64,000 nt of DNA from Collinsella tanakaei (GTDB taxonomy: Bacteria; Actinomycetota; Coriobacteriia; Coriobacteriales; Coriobacteriaceae): the NCBI RefSeq assembly GCF_030373545.1, contig NZ_JAUDCO010000004.1, positions 124,001-188,000 on the forward strand, given 5' to 3'. Of this stretch, positions 54,431 to 63,584 are shown one piece after another. The notes beneath the pieces were generated by a model. The model was not told the DNA's origin and did not search any database. It was given only the letters and a program-made list of their open reading frames with translations. A program made the translations under genes and the position numbers. Numbering within the stretch: the stretch's first letter is position 1; every line of letters starts with the position of its first letter.

Positions 54431-54910
54431 ATGTCGTTTGATGTCGCAAAGGCATATCTGGATAGCATCGGTTTGAGCGATCGCGTGATCGCGACCGAGG
54501 CGCCGAGCTCGACGGTCGAGGAGGCAGCGGAGGCGCTCGGGTGCAAGCCGGAGCACATCGCCAAGACGATGGCGTTCCTGGTGGACGAGGCGCCAGTGCT
54601 CGTGCTGTGCGCCGGCGATGCGCGCGTGAACAACAGCATGTTCAAGCAGGTCTTTCACACCAAGGCCAAGATGATCCCCGGCGACGTGGTCGAGGGGCTC
54701 GTGGGCCATGCGCCGGGCGGCGTGTGCCCCTTCGGCGCCAAGCCGGCTGCCCGCGTGTTTCTGGACGAGTCGCTGCGCCGTTTCGAGGTGGTGTATCCCG
54801 CCTGCGGCAACGACCACAGCGGCGTGCGCCTGACGATTCCCGAGCTCGAGCTGGCGACGCGTGCCGAGGGCTGGGTCGACGTCTGTCGCGGCTGGCGCGA
54901 GGACGTGTAA
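54431..54910 (+). CDS. YbaK/ProXp-type aminoacyl-tRNA deacylase
   Basis: 159 residues. Seen: STVEEAAEALGC, AKTMAFLVDEAPVLVLCAGD with the conserved catalytic Lys, and PGGVCPFGAKP (GXXP loop). YbaK/EbsC proteins hydrolyse mischarged Cys-tRNA-Pro or similar. ATG 54431 follows GAGAGG. A perfect palindrome lies just past its stop. Confidence 0.9.
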   Translation: MSFDVAKAYLDSIGLSDRVIATEAPSSTVEEAAEALGCKPEHIAKTMAFLVDEAPVLVLCAGDARVNNSMFKQVFHTKAKMIPGDVVEGLVGHAPGGVCPFGAKPAARVFLDESLRRFEVVYPACGNDHSGVRLTIPELELATRAEGWVDVCRGWREDV

Positions 54911-54918
54911 GCTCAGGC

Positions 54919-54961
54919 GCGCGGATGTGATTTCACCCCTGGGGTGAAATCACATCCGCGC
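54919..54961. repeat. 43-bp perfect palindrome after the YbaK gene
   Basis: 21-base arms GCGCGGATGTGATTTCACCCC with a single central T. It shares GATGTGATTTCACCC with the 50020 element. It lies 9 bases after the stop and may act as terminator. Confidence 0.8.
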
Positions 54962-54964
54962 CCG

Positions 54965-55051
54965 CGGGTCATTTGGGGACGTGCTCCATCCAACCCATTC
55001 GGCACCCTTGGTGCCGAATGGGTTGGATGGAGCACGTCCCCAAATGACCCG
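54965..55051. repeat. 87-bp near-perfect palindrome
   Basis: 42-base perfect arms 54965-55006 and 55010-55051 around CTT; the arm reads GGTCATTTGGGGACGTGCTC then CATCCAACCCATTCGGCACC. It directly follows the 43-bp palindrome, giving two stacked hairpins between ybaK and the dehydrogenase promoter. Confidence 0.9.
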
Positions 55052-55081
55052 TCATGCCGCGGTGGCATAGGTGCATGCATG

Positions 55082-55145
55082 CTTTCAATTGGATTGGCTG
55101 TCCTGGCCGTAGCACCATATACTCAGGGCCGGATTCGGCCCTGAG
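55082..55145 (+). promoter_or_regulatory. Promoter and 5' hairpin of the isocitrate-type dehydrogenase
   Basis: TTGGCT (55094-55099), 18-base spacer, TATACT (55118-55123). A hairpin CTCAGGGCCG/CGGCCCTGAG (55122-55145) lies at the likely mRNA 5' end. The 15-base CTTTCAATTGGATTG at 55082-55096 is repeated exactly at 63502-63516 before the second hydratase. Confidence 0.6.
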
Positions 55146-55173
55146 TGAACAAGCGAACGGCAGGGAGGACACC

Positions 55174-56349
55174 ATGAACGCAGCCGATCAGGAAGCCATC
55201 GAGCGTGCGACCAAGCGGTTCGGCGAGCTGATCGCCGGTGAGCTCGAGCGCATCGAGCGCGTGCGCCAGGACGGCACGCCCAAGGATTACACGAAACTCG
55301 ACCACATCACCATCGGCATCCTGCCCGGCGACGGCATCGGCCCCACCATCGTGGGCCAGGCGGTCCGCGTGCTCGAGTGCCTGCTTGCCGACCAGATCGA
55401 GTCCGGTCGCGTCGAGCTCCGCCACATCGAGGGCCTGACCATCGAGCGCCGCGCCGCGCTCGGCGAGTCGCTGCCGCAGGATGTCCTGGACGCCGCCCTC
55501 GAGTGCGACGTGCTGCTCAAGGGCCCGCTCACCACGCCGCGCCCCGGCGACCCGTATCCCAACCTCGTGAGCGCCAACAGCCTGCTGCGTCGCGGTCTGG
55601 ACCTGTTCGTGGGCATGCGCCCCATTCGCATGGCCGACAAGGGCATCGACTGGACCTTCTTCCGCGAGAACCTCGAGGGCGAGTACATCTGGGGCGACAA
55701 GGGCATCCAGGTCAACGACGACCTCGCCGTCGACTTCAAGGTCTGCACGCTGCCGGGCACCGAGCGCCTCGCCCGCATGGCGCTCAACTACGCGCGTGCC
55801 AACGGCAAGACGACTGTTACCGTCATCACCAAGGCCAACATCGTCAAGCATGCCGACGGCAACTTCCAGCAGATTATCTGCGATGTCGCGGAGCGCGAAT
55901 ATCCCGACATCACCGTCCAGACCCGTCTGGTCGACGCGACGGCCGCCAAGCTCATGGATCCCGATTTCAACAAGGACTTCCAGGTCATCGTGCTGCCCAA
56001 CCTCTACGGCGACATCGTGACCGACATCGCCGCTGAGCACCAGGGCGGCCTGGGCTCCGCCGCGTCGGCCAACCTCGGCAGCCAGCACGCGCTGTTCGAG
56101 GCCATCCACGGCACGGCCCCCACGCTGGCCGAGCAGGGTCTGTCGCCGTGGGCGAACCCCTGCAGCGTCATCCGTGCCGCCGGCCTGCTCGTGGGCCACA
56201 TCGGCTTCCCCGAGCGTCGCGCAAAGCTCGAGCAGGCGCTCGACATCTGCTGCGACACCGAGCGGCGTGTCGTCATGGGCTTCGGCGACGGCCCGACCTC
56301 GACTGACTTTACCGATTACCTGATCGAGACCATCCAGAAGCTCGGGTAA
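55174..56349 (+). CDS. Isocitrate/isopropylmalate-family dehydrogenase
   Basis: 391 residues. HITIGILPGDGIGPTIVGQA, PLTTPRPGDPYPNLVSANS, FRENLEGEYIWG and LPNLYGDIVTDIAAEHQGGLG show an intact decarboxylating-dehydrogenase fold. NAD-type isocitrate dehydrogenase of anaerobes is the most likely identity. A dedicated LeuB is already present in the leu operon, and the hydratase and citrate transporter lie downstream. The N-terminal extension of about 35 residues is helical. ATG 55174 follows CAGGGAGG. Cofactor choice cannot be read from the sequence. Confidence 0.82.
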   Translation: MNAADQEAIERATKRFGELIAGELERIERVRQDGTPKDYTKLDHITIGILPGDGIGPTIVGQAVRVLECLLADQIESGRVELRHIEGLTIERRAALGESLPQDVLDAALECDVLLKGPLTTPRPGDPYPNLVSANSLLRRGLDLFVGMRPIRMADKGIDWTFFRENLEGEYIWGDKGIQVNDDLAVDFKVCTLPGTERLARMALNYARANGKTTVTVITKANIVKHADGNFQQIICDVAEREYPDITVQTRLVDATAAKLMDPDFNKDFQVIVLPNLYGDIVTDIAAEHQGGLGSAASANLGSQHALFEAIHGTAPTLAEQGLSPWANPCSVIRAAGLLVGHIGFPERRAKLEQALDICCDTERRVVMGFGDGPTSTDFTDYLIETIQKLG

Positions 56350-56426
56350 AAAAAGACGATCTTTCGGGTGTGCCCTCGCGCGAGTGAGGGCACACCCCGT
56401 TTGCGAGCATGTATAAGGAGTGCGCC

Positions 56427-56540
56427 ATGAGGCAATTCAAGACCGTCGAGGGTGCCGACGGGTCGTATGAGCTGCCCAGCGTCGCGGTTCAGCGCACCGC
56501 CTGTCGTATCATGGACGGCACGGTCTACGTGCGCAAATAA
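56427..56540 (+). CDS. 37-residue small protein of unknown function
   Basis: ATG 56427 lies six bases after AAGGAG; 37 codons then TAA. The sequence MRQFKTVEGADGSYELPSVA... is polar and slightly basic, ending VYVRK, with no membrane segment. The SD and position downstream of the dehydrogenase suggest real translation, but no family was recognised. Confidence 0.5.
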   Translation: MRQFKTVEGADGSYELPSVAVQRTACRIMDGTVYVRK

Positions 56541-57003
56541 CAGCGATTCTGGATATAACCATCGCTTTCGCGGGCGCGTCGAGGACAGGGAATTCTCAGT
56601 GCGCCCGCGCCTGTCACGAATCCGGAGCGGCCCTCCCGTCGCTCGTTGGTGCGGTTGTGGCACAGAACTGACGTTTACTGTCAGGCGAATCAGGGCTAGG
56701 CGGCAATATACAAATTCAAAGCTAAAATATACAGACATTCCGTCCGAAATCAGATGAAATACGGCGCCGTGTTGCGCAGTCCTTTCGCTTGCACGAACGA
56801 AAAGAGCATCCGAGCATCCATACAGGCCCCTTCCGGGGTCCAAGAGCCGCCTTCGCGACCAGCAACCGTCCGTTTCCGGCGCTCAAGAGCTACCTTCGCG
56901 ATCAGTAATCGTTCATTTGTGACCACAAATGAGAAAACGAGCGTCCCTCGTCCCGCAAATTCGACGCGAAGGCGTGCATAAACCCTGCCGAGGCCGGAAC
57001 ACC
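56541..57003. other. 463-base gap between the 37-residue gene and LysR
   Basis: No convincing coding frame. It contains two imperfect tandem copies of about 33 bases, AGAGCCGCCTTCGCGACCAG (56839) and AGAGCTACCTTCGCGATCAG (56886), and a small GGCCCC...GGGGTCC hairpin near 56827. It also has an AT-rich patch (about 56700-56760). Either an untranslated RNA or degraded DNA is possible. Confidence 0.4.
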
Positions 57004-57939
57004 CTATTCCATCGTGCTTGCGATGACATCCTCAAAGTAGCGGATGAGCTCGGAGTCGGCGCGCGAGAGTGACCCGTTGCCAAAGGTGGCGATGCATAGC
57101 GCCCATGCGGCGTTGCGCTTCTCGTCGAGCGACAGGAACTTCACGTCCGCGTCCTCGAGGTTTGCGAGCTTCGTGTAGCTCTGCGGCCCGACAGTGTAGC
57201 CCATGCCGCGCGCCGCGAGGCTCTGCGCGGTCGTGTAGTCGCGCACCTCCAAGATGATATTGGGGCGCACACCCGCCTGCATGAACGACGTGTCGCATAC
57301 CTGACGGATGCGCTGACCATAGGGAACGGCTATGAGGGGTTCATCGTTCAGCTCGCGGATGTCGATCACGGGGTAAGGATAGCCTTCGCGCTCGACGCCT
57401 TTTGCGGCCAGCGGGCTATCGGCCGCGGCGGTCACGATGAACGGGTCTTTCCAGAACACGTCGTATTCGATGTGGCGGCTGCCCTCTCCGGTAAGGCGGT
57501 GCATCACGGCGAAGTTGATCTCGCAGGCCATGAGGGCGCGGTCGAGCTGTTTGGAGTTTCCCTCGACGATCTCGAGCTTGATGTTGGGATAGCGCTTGTG
57601 GAACGCCGGGAGCACCTCGGGCAGCAGCATCTTGCCGAGCAGGCGCGTGGTGCCGAACCTGACGCTGCCCGACGCGAGCGCCTCCATGTCGGAGAGCTCC
57701 GTCTGCAGGTCCTCGTACAGCTTGAGCACACGGTTGGCCATCGCGAGGTACATCTTGCCGGCCTGCGTGAGACGAAGGCCCGACGAGGTTCGATCGAACA
57801 GCTTGGCGCCGAGCGATTCCTCGATGCGCTGGAGCGATTGCGAGAGCGAGGGCTGGGCGATATAGAGTTTGCGTGCCGCTGCCGACACGCTGCCCTCCTC
57901 TGCAATGGTCTTCACGTAGGTGAGTTCCCGATCGTTCAC
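57004..57939 (-). CDS. LysR-family transcriptional regulator of tricarboxylate genes
   Basis: 311 residues from GTG 57937-57939, chosen for its GGGAGG SD; an ATG further upstream at 57969-57971 lacks one. The HTH is TYVKTIAEEGSVSAAARKLY with AQPSLSQSLQRIEESLG, and the effector domain begins SGSVRFGTTRLLGKMLLPEV. LysR proteins sense a small acid, here perhaps citrate or isocitrate. It diverges from the hydratase gene, and the LysR-type box at 58060-58099 lies between them. Confidence 0.88.
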   Translation of the reverse strand: MNDRELTYVKTIAEEGSVSAAARKLYIAQPSLSQSLQRIEESLGAKLFDRTSSGLRLTQAGKMYLAMANRVLKLYEDLQTELSDMEALASGSVRFGTTRLLGKMLLPEVLPAFHKRYPNIKLEIVEGNSKQLDRALMACEINFAVMHRLTGEGSRHIEYDVFWKDPFIVTAAADSPLAAKGVEREGYPYPVIDIRELNDEPLIAVPYGQRIRQVCDTSFMQAGVRPNIILEVRDYTTAQSLAARGMGYTVGPQSYTKLANLEDADVKFLSLDEKRNAAWALCIATFGNGSLSRADSELIRYFEDVIASTME

Positions 57940-58059
57940 GTGACCTCCCTCGTCCGGCGCTTGCTGCCACATCGGTTTCCTGACTGAAACAGTAGCCGAC
58001 AAATTGCCGCTCAGCGGGAGAATTTCGCCAACGTCAATAAGTAGTAAAGGACTAACACA

Positions 58060-58099
58060 CCTATCTACCTGCGCGTATAGGTTGGGCATTATGAAGCCC
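58060..58099. promoter_or_regulatory. LysR-type dyads upstream of the hydratase
   Basis: CCTAT-N12-ATAGG (58060-58081) and GGGCATTATGAAGCCC (58084-58099) lie in the divergent region. The second has the T-N11-A form. Its reverse complement TTCATAATG is close to TTCCATAATGAGGG at 63530 before the second hydratase. A promoter candidate TTGTGG-N16-TACTTA follows at 58118-58145. Confidence 0.5.
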
Positions 58100-58183
58100 A
58101 TCCAAACATCGTATTTGTTGTGGACACTCTGTGAACTGATACTTAACCCATCGAACGTCCACATTCGACGTAGGGGAGTGCAC

Positions 58184-60463
58184 ATGGATGCAGTAAAGCT
58201 GTACGAAGGAGGCATCTACCTCGTTGACGGCGAAACCGTCGTTCCCGCAAGCGAGGTCGATGCCATCAAGGGTATGACCGGCGAGGAGGTGAACGCCGAG
58301 TCCGCGCGCAAGGGCACGATCGCCTATCGCATCATGCAGGACCACAACACGTCCGGTGACGCCGCGAACCTCAAGATCAAGTTCGACGCGCTGACGAGCC
58401 ACGACATCACGTATGTCGGCATCGTCCAGACCGCCAAGGCCTCCGGCCTGACCAAGTTCCCGATCCCGTACGTGCTCACCTGCTGCCACAACTCGCTGTG
58501 CGCGGTGGGCGGCACCATCAACGAGGACGACCACCTCTTCGGCCTGTCCGCGGCCAAGCATTACGGCGGCATCTACGTTCCGCCCCACATCGCCGTCATC
58601 CACCAGTACATGCGCGAGATGATGGCCGGCGGCGGCAAGATGATCCTCGGTTCCGACTCCCACACCCGCTACGGCGCCCTGGGCACCATGGCCATCGGCG
58701 AGGGCGGCGGCGAGCTCGTCAAGCAGCTCCTCGGCCAAACCTACGATGTCGCCACGCCCGAGGTCATCGCCGTCTACCTCGAGGGCGCGCCCGCTCCCTA
58801 CGTCGGCCCGCAGGACATCGCGCTCGCGATCATCGGTGCCGTCTACGAGTGCGGCTACGTCAAGAACAAAGTCATGGAGTTCGTCGGCCCCGGCGTCGCG
58901 AGCATGACCACCGACTACCGCAACGGCGTCGACGTCATGACCACCGAGACCACCTGCCTGTCCTCCATCTGGCGCACCGATGCCGACACGCAGAAGTACC
59001 TCGCCGACCACGGCCGCGCCGACGACTTCCGTCAGCTCGATCCCGAGAAGGTCGCCTACTACGACGGCTGCGTGCGCGTCGACCTCTCCAAGATCCGCCC
59101 GATGATCGCCCTGCCGTTCCACCCGAGCAACGTCTTCACCATCGACGAGCTCAACGGCAACCTGGACGAGATCCTGGCATCCGTCGAGGCCCACGCCGAC
59201 GAGATCGCCGGTCGCGCCGGTTCGCTCGACCTGCGCGGCAAGGTGGACGCCGCCGGCCTGCACGTGCAACAGGGCACCATCGCCGGCTGCGCGGGCGGTA
59301 ACTACACCAACGTCATCGAGGCTGCCCACGCCCTGCGCGGCAAGAGCTGCGGCGACGGCGCCTTCAACCTCTCCGTGTACCCCTCCTCCCAGCCGGTCTT
59401 CGCCGACCTGGTCAAGAAGGGCGCGATCTTCGACCTCATGCAGGCCGGTGCCATCATTCGCACGGCGTTCTGCGGCCCCTGCTTCGGCGCGGGCGACACG
59501 CCGGCCAACAACACGCTGTCCATCCGTCACACCACCCGCAACTTCCCCAACCGCGAGGGCTCCAAGCCCGGTCAGGGGCAGATGGCTGCCGTGGCGCTCA
59601 TGGACGCCCGCTCCATCGCTGCGACCGCGGCCAACGGCGGCGTGCTGACCTCCGCCGAGACGCTCGACTGCTGGGGCGACGTGCCCGAGCACGAGTTTGA
59701 CGCCTCGTCCTACGATCACCGCGTGTTCAACGGTTTCTCCGCGGCAAAGGAAGAGGAGCCGCTGTGCTACGGCCCCAACATCAAGGACTGGCCCGAGATG
59801 GAGGCGCTCGGTGAGAACGCCCTGCTCCAGGTCTGCTCCAAGATCCTCGACCCGGTGACCACCACCGACGAGCTCATCCCGTCCGGCGAGACCTCGTCCT
59901 ATCGCTCCAACCCGCTGGGCCTGGCCGAGTTCGCCCTGTCCCGTCGCGACCCGGCATACGTCGGCCGCGCCAAGGACACCGCCGCGCTCGAGGCCGAGCG
60001 CAAGGAGGGCGCCGTACCCGCCGCCATCGCCGACGTCTACGAGGCCGCCCGCACCGTGGTGCCCGAGGCCGATGCCTCCAACACCGAGATCGGCTCCATG
60101 GTCTACGCCATCAAGCCCGGCGACGGCTCTGCCCGCGAGCAGGCGGCGAGCTGCCAGCGCGTGCTTGGCGGTCTTGCCAACATCTGCGAGCAGTACGCCA
60201 CCAAGCGCTATCGCTCCAACGTCATCAACTGGGGCATGCTGCCCTTCCAGTCCGATGATGAGCCCGCCTTCGAGCCGGGCGACTGGATCTTCGTGCCCGG
60301 CGTGCGCGAGGCCATCGCCAACGGCAAGAGCGAGTTTGTCGGACACATCATCCGCGACGGCAAGGTGTGCGGCACCATGGCCCTCTACACCGCCCCGCTC
60401 ACGGATGACGAGCGCCAGATCATTCTCGACGGTTGCCTGATCAACTACAACCGTCGCAACTAG
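58184..60463 (+). CDS. Aconitase-family hydratase (fused large and swivel domains)
   Basis: 759 residues. The N-terminal part is a separate about 90-residue segment starting [20 protein letters not shown]. The 4Fe-4S aconitase core follows, with [28 protein letters not shown] and [12 protein letters not shown] (cluster Cys ligands). A C-terminal swivel-like domain follows from about 600. It likely isomerises a tricarboxylate, probably citrate to isocitrate. The neighbours (LysR, CitMHS, dehydrogenase) support this. It differs from classical AcnA/AcnB, so the substrate is inferred. ATG 58184 follows TAGGGGAG. Confidence 0.85.
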   Translation: MDAVKLYEGGIYLVDGETVVPASEVDAIKGMTGEEVNAESARKGTIAYRIMQDHNTSGDAANLKIKFDALTSHDITYVGIVQTAKASGLTKFPIPYVLTCCHNSLCAVGGTINEDDHLFGLSAAKHYGGIYVPPHIAVIHQYMREMMAGGGKMILGSDSHTRYGALGTMAIGEGGGELVKQLLGQTYDVATPEVIAVYLEGAPAPYVGPQDIALAIIGAVYECGYVKNKVMEFVGPGVASMTTDYRNGVDVMTTETTCLSSIWRTDADTQKYLADHGRADDFRQLDPEKVAYYDGCVRVDLSKIRPMIALPFHPSNVFTIDELNGNLDEILASVEAHADEIAGRAGSLDLRGKVDAAGLHVQQGTIAGCAGGNYTNVIEAAHALRGKSCGDGAFNLSVYPSSQPVFADLVKKGAIFDLMQAGAIIRTAFCGPCFGAGDTPANNTLSIRHTTRNFPNREGSKPGQGQMAAVALMDARSIAATAANGGVLTSAETLDCWGDVPEHEFDASSYDHRVFNGFSAAKEEEPLCYGPNIKDWPEMEALGENALLQVCSKILDPVTTTDELIPSGETSSYRSNPLGLAEFALSRRDPAYVGRAKDTAALEAERKEGAVPAAIADVYEAARTVVPEADASNTEIGSMVYAIKPGDGSAREQAASCQRVLGGLANICEQYATKRYRSNVINWGMLPFQSDDEPAFEPGDWIFVPGVREAIANGKSEFVGHIIRDGKVCGTMALYTAPLTDDERQIILDGCLINYNRRN

Positions 60464-60474
60464 GTGACGCGCGA

Positions 60475-60516
60475 GCGCGCGGGTCAGCTTTATAGCTGCC
60501 AGGCTGGCCCGCGCGC
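60475..60516 (+). terminator. Hairpin between hydratase and CitMHS
   Basis: GCGCGCGGGTCAGC / GCTGGCCCGCGCGC, 14 pairs with one G-T; no T tract. It may attenuate rather than stop transcription into the transporter gene. Confidence 0.5.
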
Positions 60517-60591
60517 TTGGCTTCATATACGCAATGGAACTGTGTTCGATTCCCGCATGGGAATCACCCGCTACTTTGAAGGAGGGAATCC

Positions 60592-61962
60592 ATGACTCTT
60601 GCTGCAGCTGTCGGCCTCATCATGATTCTGATCTTCATTATCGGCGTCATGAAGCGCTGGCTCAGCCCGTACGTCGGCCTCGCCGTCGTGCCTTTGGCTG
60701 CCGGTATCATCTTCTGCCTCATCACCGGCCAGAACGTGCTCGATGTGTTCGAGTGGGTGTACAGCGGCGTGTTCTACGCCGTTGAGGACGGCGAGGTCTC
60801 CGCAGGTACCGTTCGCTCCGCGATGATGGTCCTGTTCGCCTGTACCTACTTCACCCTTATGATGCAGGTCGGTCTGTTCGATCCCTTGGTCATCGCCATG
60901 ATCAAGCTGGTCAAGGGCGACCCCATGAAGATCATGATCGCCTCTACGCTGGTCGCTGCCGGCGTCTCCCTTGACGGCGACGGTACCTCCACGGTCCTGA
61001 TTACCACGGCCGCTTTCGTGCCGCTGTACAAGCAGTTCGGCATCAAGACGCCCTACCTGGCGATCCTCATCTGCCTGCCCACGTCGGTCTTCAACATGTC
61101 CCCGTGGGGCGGCCCGCTTGCCCGCGTGCTTTCCGCGCTGAACCTCGACGTGACCGAGCTCTTCCCGCTGCTGCTTCCGGGTATGGGCGTCGCGCTTATC
61201 TACTGCGTCTTCGTCGCGTGGTTCCTCGGTAAGAAGGAGCGCGCTCGTCTTGGGTACACCCATGACAAGGCCGCTTCGATTACCGCTGAGGAACTCGAGA
61301 AGATGTGCGACATCGTCCGTAACAACGAGCCCGAGTACAAGCGCCCCAAGCTCGTGTGGTTCAACCTGATCCTCTCCGTGGTCATCATGGTCCTGCTCAT
61401 CGGTGGCTATGCCAACTCCGCGGTGCTGTTCGGCGGCGGCCTCGCCCTCGCCCTGCTCGTGAACTTCGGCATTGACTTCCACCTGCAGAAGGATCGTCTG
61501 GCTGCCGCCCTCGAGGACGGCATGCCCGCCGCTGCCATGATCGTTGCCTCCGGCTTCCTCATGGGTATCCTTACCAACTCCGGCATGGGTGACGACATCG
61601 CCATCTTCCTGGCGAGTCTCGTTCCCTCCGGCATGGAGAACCTGCTGCCTCTGTTCGTGGCCATCCTCGGTATTCCGGGTCTCATCTTCCTGTCCTCCGA
61701 CGGCTACTACTTCGGCATCCTGCCGGTTCTCGCCGGCCTTGCCACCCAGTACGGCATCTCCGCCACCGCCATGGGCGTCGGCGCCATGATCCCGCTGGCC
61801 ACCTACTACGCGACCCCGCTCATCGCTTGGATCTGGATCCTGATCGAGCGCTGCGAGGTCGACTTCGGCGAGCACCAGAAGGGTATCCTCAAGTGGGGTC
61901 TCCCGATGTTTGTCATCTACTGCGTCGTCGCAGTGCTCACCGGCGCCATCCCGCTGATCTAA
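60592..61962 (+). CDS. CitMHS-family citrate/proton symporter
   Basis: 456 residues, about 12 membrane segments. The hydrophobic N-terminus MTLAAAVGLIMILIFIIGVM, SLDGDGTSTVLITTAAFVPL with the conserved DGDG, MSPWGGPLARVL and the C-terminal FLSSDGYYFGILPVL are CitMHS hallmarks. CitMHS carriers import citrate as a metal complex with protons. The ATG follows AAGGAGGG. The hydratase lies immediately upstream, so imported citrate would be isomerised at once. Confidence 0.92.
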   Translation: MTLAAAVGLIMILIFIIGVMKRWLSPYVGLAVVPLAAGIIFCLITGQNVLDVFEWVYSGVFYAVEDGEVSAGTVRSAMMVLFACTYFTLMMQVGLFDPLVIAMIKLVKGDPMKIMIASTLVAAGVSLDGDGTSTVLITTAAFVPLYKQFGIKTPYLAILICLPTSVFNMSPWGGPLARVLSALNLDVTELFPLLLPGMGVALIYCVFVAWFLGKKERARLGYTHDKAASITAEELEKMCDIVRNNEPEYKRPKLVWFNLILSVVIMVLLIGGYANSAVLFGGGLALALLVNFGIDFHLQKDRLAAALEDGMPAAAMIVASGFLMGILTNSGMGDDIAIFLASLVPSGMENLLPLFVAILGIPGLIFLSSDGYYFGILPVLAGLATQYGISATAMGVGAMIPLATYYATPLIAWIWILIERCEVDFGEHQKGILKWGLPMFVIYCVVAVLTGAIPLI

Positions 61963-61981
61963 GCTACGCGCCTCTCCATCA

Positions 61982-62108
61982 GGCCCGGACGCCCGTAGGG
62001 CAGCGACGGGGTCCGGGCCCCTGCACACCTCGTGTGCTCAGTAATCTGCCTTTTCCCTTTTCCCTTTTCCAACCCGGTGCGCCCCGCTCAAGCGCACCGG
62101 GCCTTTTT
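61982..62108 (+). terminator. Terminator region of the hydratase-CitMHS unit
   Basis: First hairpin GGCCCGGAC / GTCCGGGCC (61982-62019), then a stronger one CCCGGTGCGC / GCGCACCGGG followed by CCTTTTT (62073-62108). The gap 61963-62496 holds, besides these, the repeat end at 62147 and the inverted repeat at 62378. Confidence 0.85.
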
Positions 62109-62146
62109 GTGTGTACAGACACCTTGCATACTCACCGATTCCAATT

Positions 62147-62164
62147 TGAAGCACTCACTTCGCG
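62147..62164. repeat. 18-base exact repeat TGAAGCACTCACTTCGCG
   Basis: Identical to 9467-9484, the right end of the ispD-ispF element. No matching left end is visible here. A weak AAGCAC...GTGCTT hairpin follows. Confidence 0.6.
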
Positions 62165-62377
62165 CGCCGAGGGGGTGCTTTATACGCAAATCGCTTCTTC
62201 GGGGAACACGTACCCGCTTTATATATTGGCTGTTCCTATGGATTAGATTGCAAACAAGTATTTGAGCTATGGAGTGCGGCGTAGAACAATCTAAAGTGTC
62301 AGGTTGCTGGGCGGTGATGTCGGGTGGATGGCGGCAGCTCCATCTGCTCGTCTCGCCGCTCGGCGCCCACACAGGGA

Positions 62378-62440
62378 ATTGACCCCGGGGGTCCTGCTAT
62401 CGGCATACATGGTGCGGATGGCAGGACCCCCGGGGTCAAT
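62378..62440. repeat. Inverted repeat with 20-base perfect arms
   Basis: ATTGACCCCGGGGGTCCTGC (62378-62397) and its reverse complement (62421-62440), 23-base spacer. It lies downstream of the reverse-strand hydrolase and may be its terminator. Confidence 0.75.
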
Positions 62441-62496
62441 CTGGTTGCTGCTTGGATGTATGCGAAATGACGCCGGGGCTCTTTCGCGGGTGGCTC

Positions 62497-63399
62497 CTAT
62501 GCTAGGCAGCGGCGGATGAAGCGCTCGTAGATATCGATCATCCGGTCGGTGTAGAACTCGGCGATGCCGTGGTCGGCGCCCTGCACCAGGTAGAGCTCGG
62601 CGTCCTTGCCGCACGCGCGGAGCTTTTCGAACAGCTCGACGGACATCCGCGTGTTGACCTTGCGGTCCTTGGTGCCGTGGGCGATGAGCACGGGCGGAAT
62701 GGCGAGCTCGGGCGTGATGTAGGTCACAACGGAGCCCTTCTCGCGCAGCTCGGGGTGCTCGAACATGTCGATGTTGCCCATGAGCAGGCACTCGGGGCTT
62801 CCCGGCGTGTGGTGTTCCGGCGTGATGGGGAAGGCGTCGTCGGCGATCAGGCTCACGGCGCCGTACAGGTCGATGACACCGCAAACGGTGGCCGAAATGC
62901 CGGGATAGGCGCTGCCGCCCGCGTCTAAAAACGAGGCGAACACCGCGGTGTGGCCGCCGGAGGAGTTGCCTGCGACGATCATCTTGTCGGGGTCGATGCC
63001 GAACTGCTCGGCGTTGGCGCGCAGGAACCGGATGGCGTTTTGTGCATCGATGATTTGCGCGGGAAAGGCCGCGTCGGCGGCGGGGCGGTATTCGACCTCC
63101 GCGACAACGTAGCCGCGTGCGGCGATGCGCGCGAGCTGGGGAATCAGGGCGTACAGCTTCTGCGGGCGCCATGCGGACCCCTTGACGAAGGCGATGCAGG
63201 GCAAAGGTTCGTCTATACCGTTGCGCGTGCGGGGTTTGAGCACCTGCAGGCGCAGCTCCACGCCATCGGCGGTGGCATATGGAACGTCGTGCAGGTATTG
63301 GACCTCGACCTCGTCGCCGGTCGTCTCGATGAGCGTCGCGCCGTCGACCTCATCGCAAAACTCGGGAAACTCCTCGTAGCTCCATGCTTTGACTTCCAT
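62497..63399 (-). CDS. Alpha/beta hydrolase (BD-FAE/esterase-like) 2
   Basis: 300 residues. GNSSGGHTAVF around residue 160 carries the nucleophile Ser, with IDLYGAVSL, VLIAHGTKDRKVN and QGADHGIAEFY giving the Asp and His. The N-terminus is acidic and AWSYEEFPEFCDE is typical of carboxylesterase-like proteins. ATG 63397-63399 follows CAGGAGG. Similar in class to the gene at 52365; divergent from the second hydratase. Confidence 0.88.
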   Translation of the reverse strand: MEVKAWSYEEFPEFCDEVDGATLIETTGDEVEVQYLHDVPYATADGVELRLQVLKPRTRNGIDEPLPCIAFVKGSAWRPQKLYALIPQLARIAARGYVVAEVEYRPAADAAFPAQIIDAQNAIRFLRANAEQFGIDPDKMIVAGNSSGGHTAVFASFLDAGGSAYPGISATVCGVIDLYGAVSLIADDAFPITPEHHTPGSPECLLMGNIDMFEHPELREKGSVVTYITPELAIPPVLIAHGTKDRKVNTRMSVELFEKLRACGKDAELYLVQGADHGIAEFYTDRMIDIYERFIRRCLA

Positions 63400-63501
63400 A
63401 GCTACCTCCTGCAACAGCGCTAATGAACGCCTGCATTATAGGGCGGCGGCAGTATGCCGGCTCGCATATCGCCATACGAGTTCGGCATAAAGGTATAGCG
63501 C

Positions 63502-63543
63502 CTTTCAATTGGATTGCGGCGTGCCGCCCTTCCATAATGAGGG
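63502..63543 (+). promoter_or_regulatory. Regulatory region of the second hydratase
   Basis: CTTTCAATTGGATTG (63502-63516) is identical to the dehydrogenase promoter. CCCTTCCATAATGAGGG (63527-63543) resembles the LysR-type dyad of the first hydratase. A promoter TTGGAT-N18-CATAAT is possible. Confidence 0.5.
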
Positions 63544-63584
63544 AAAGATTGCGACTTCTATCTTATGATAAAGGGGTCTTGACG

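Noticed and set aside
56541-57003. A coding gene in the gap before LysR
   Set aside because: Short frames have no SD, no homology and unusual composition; only imperfect repeats are supported.
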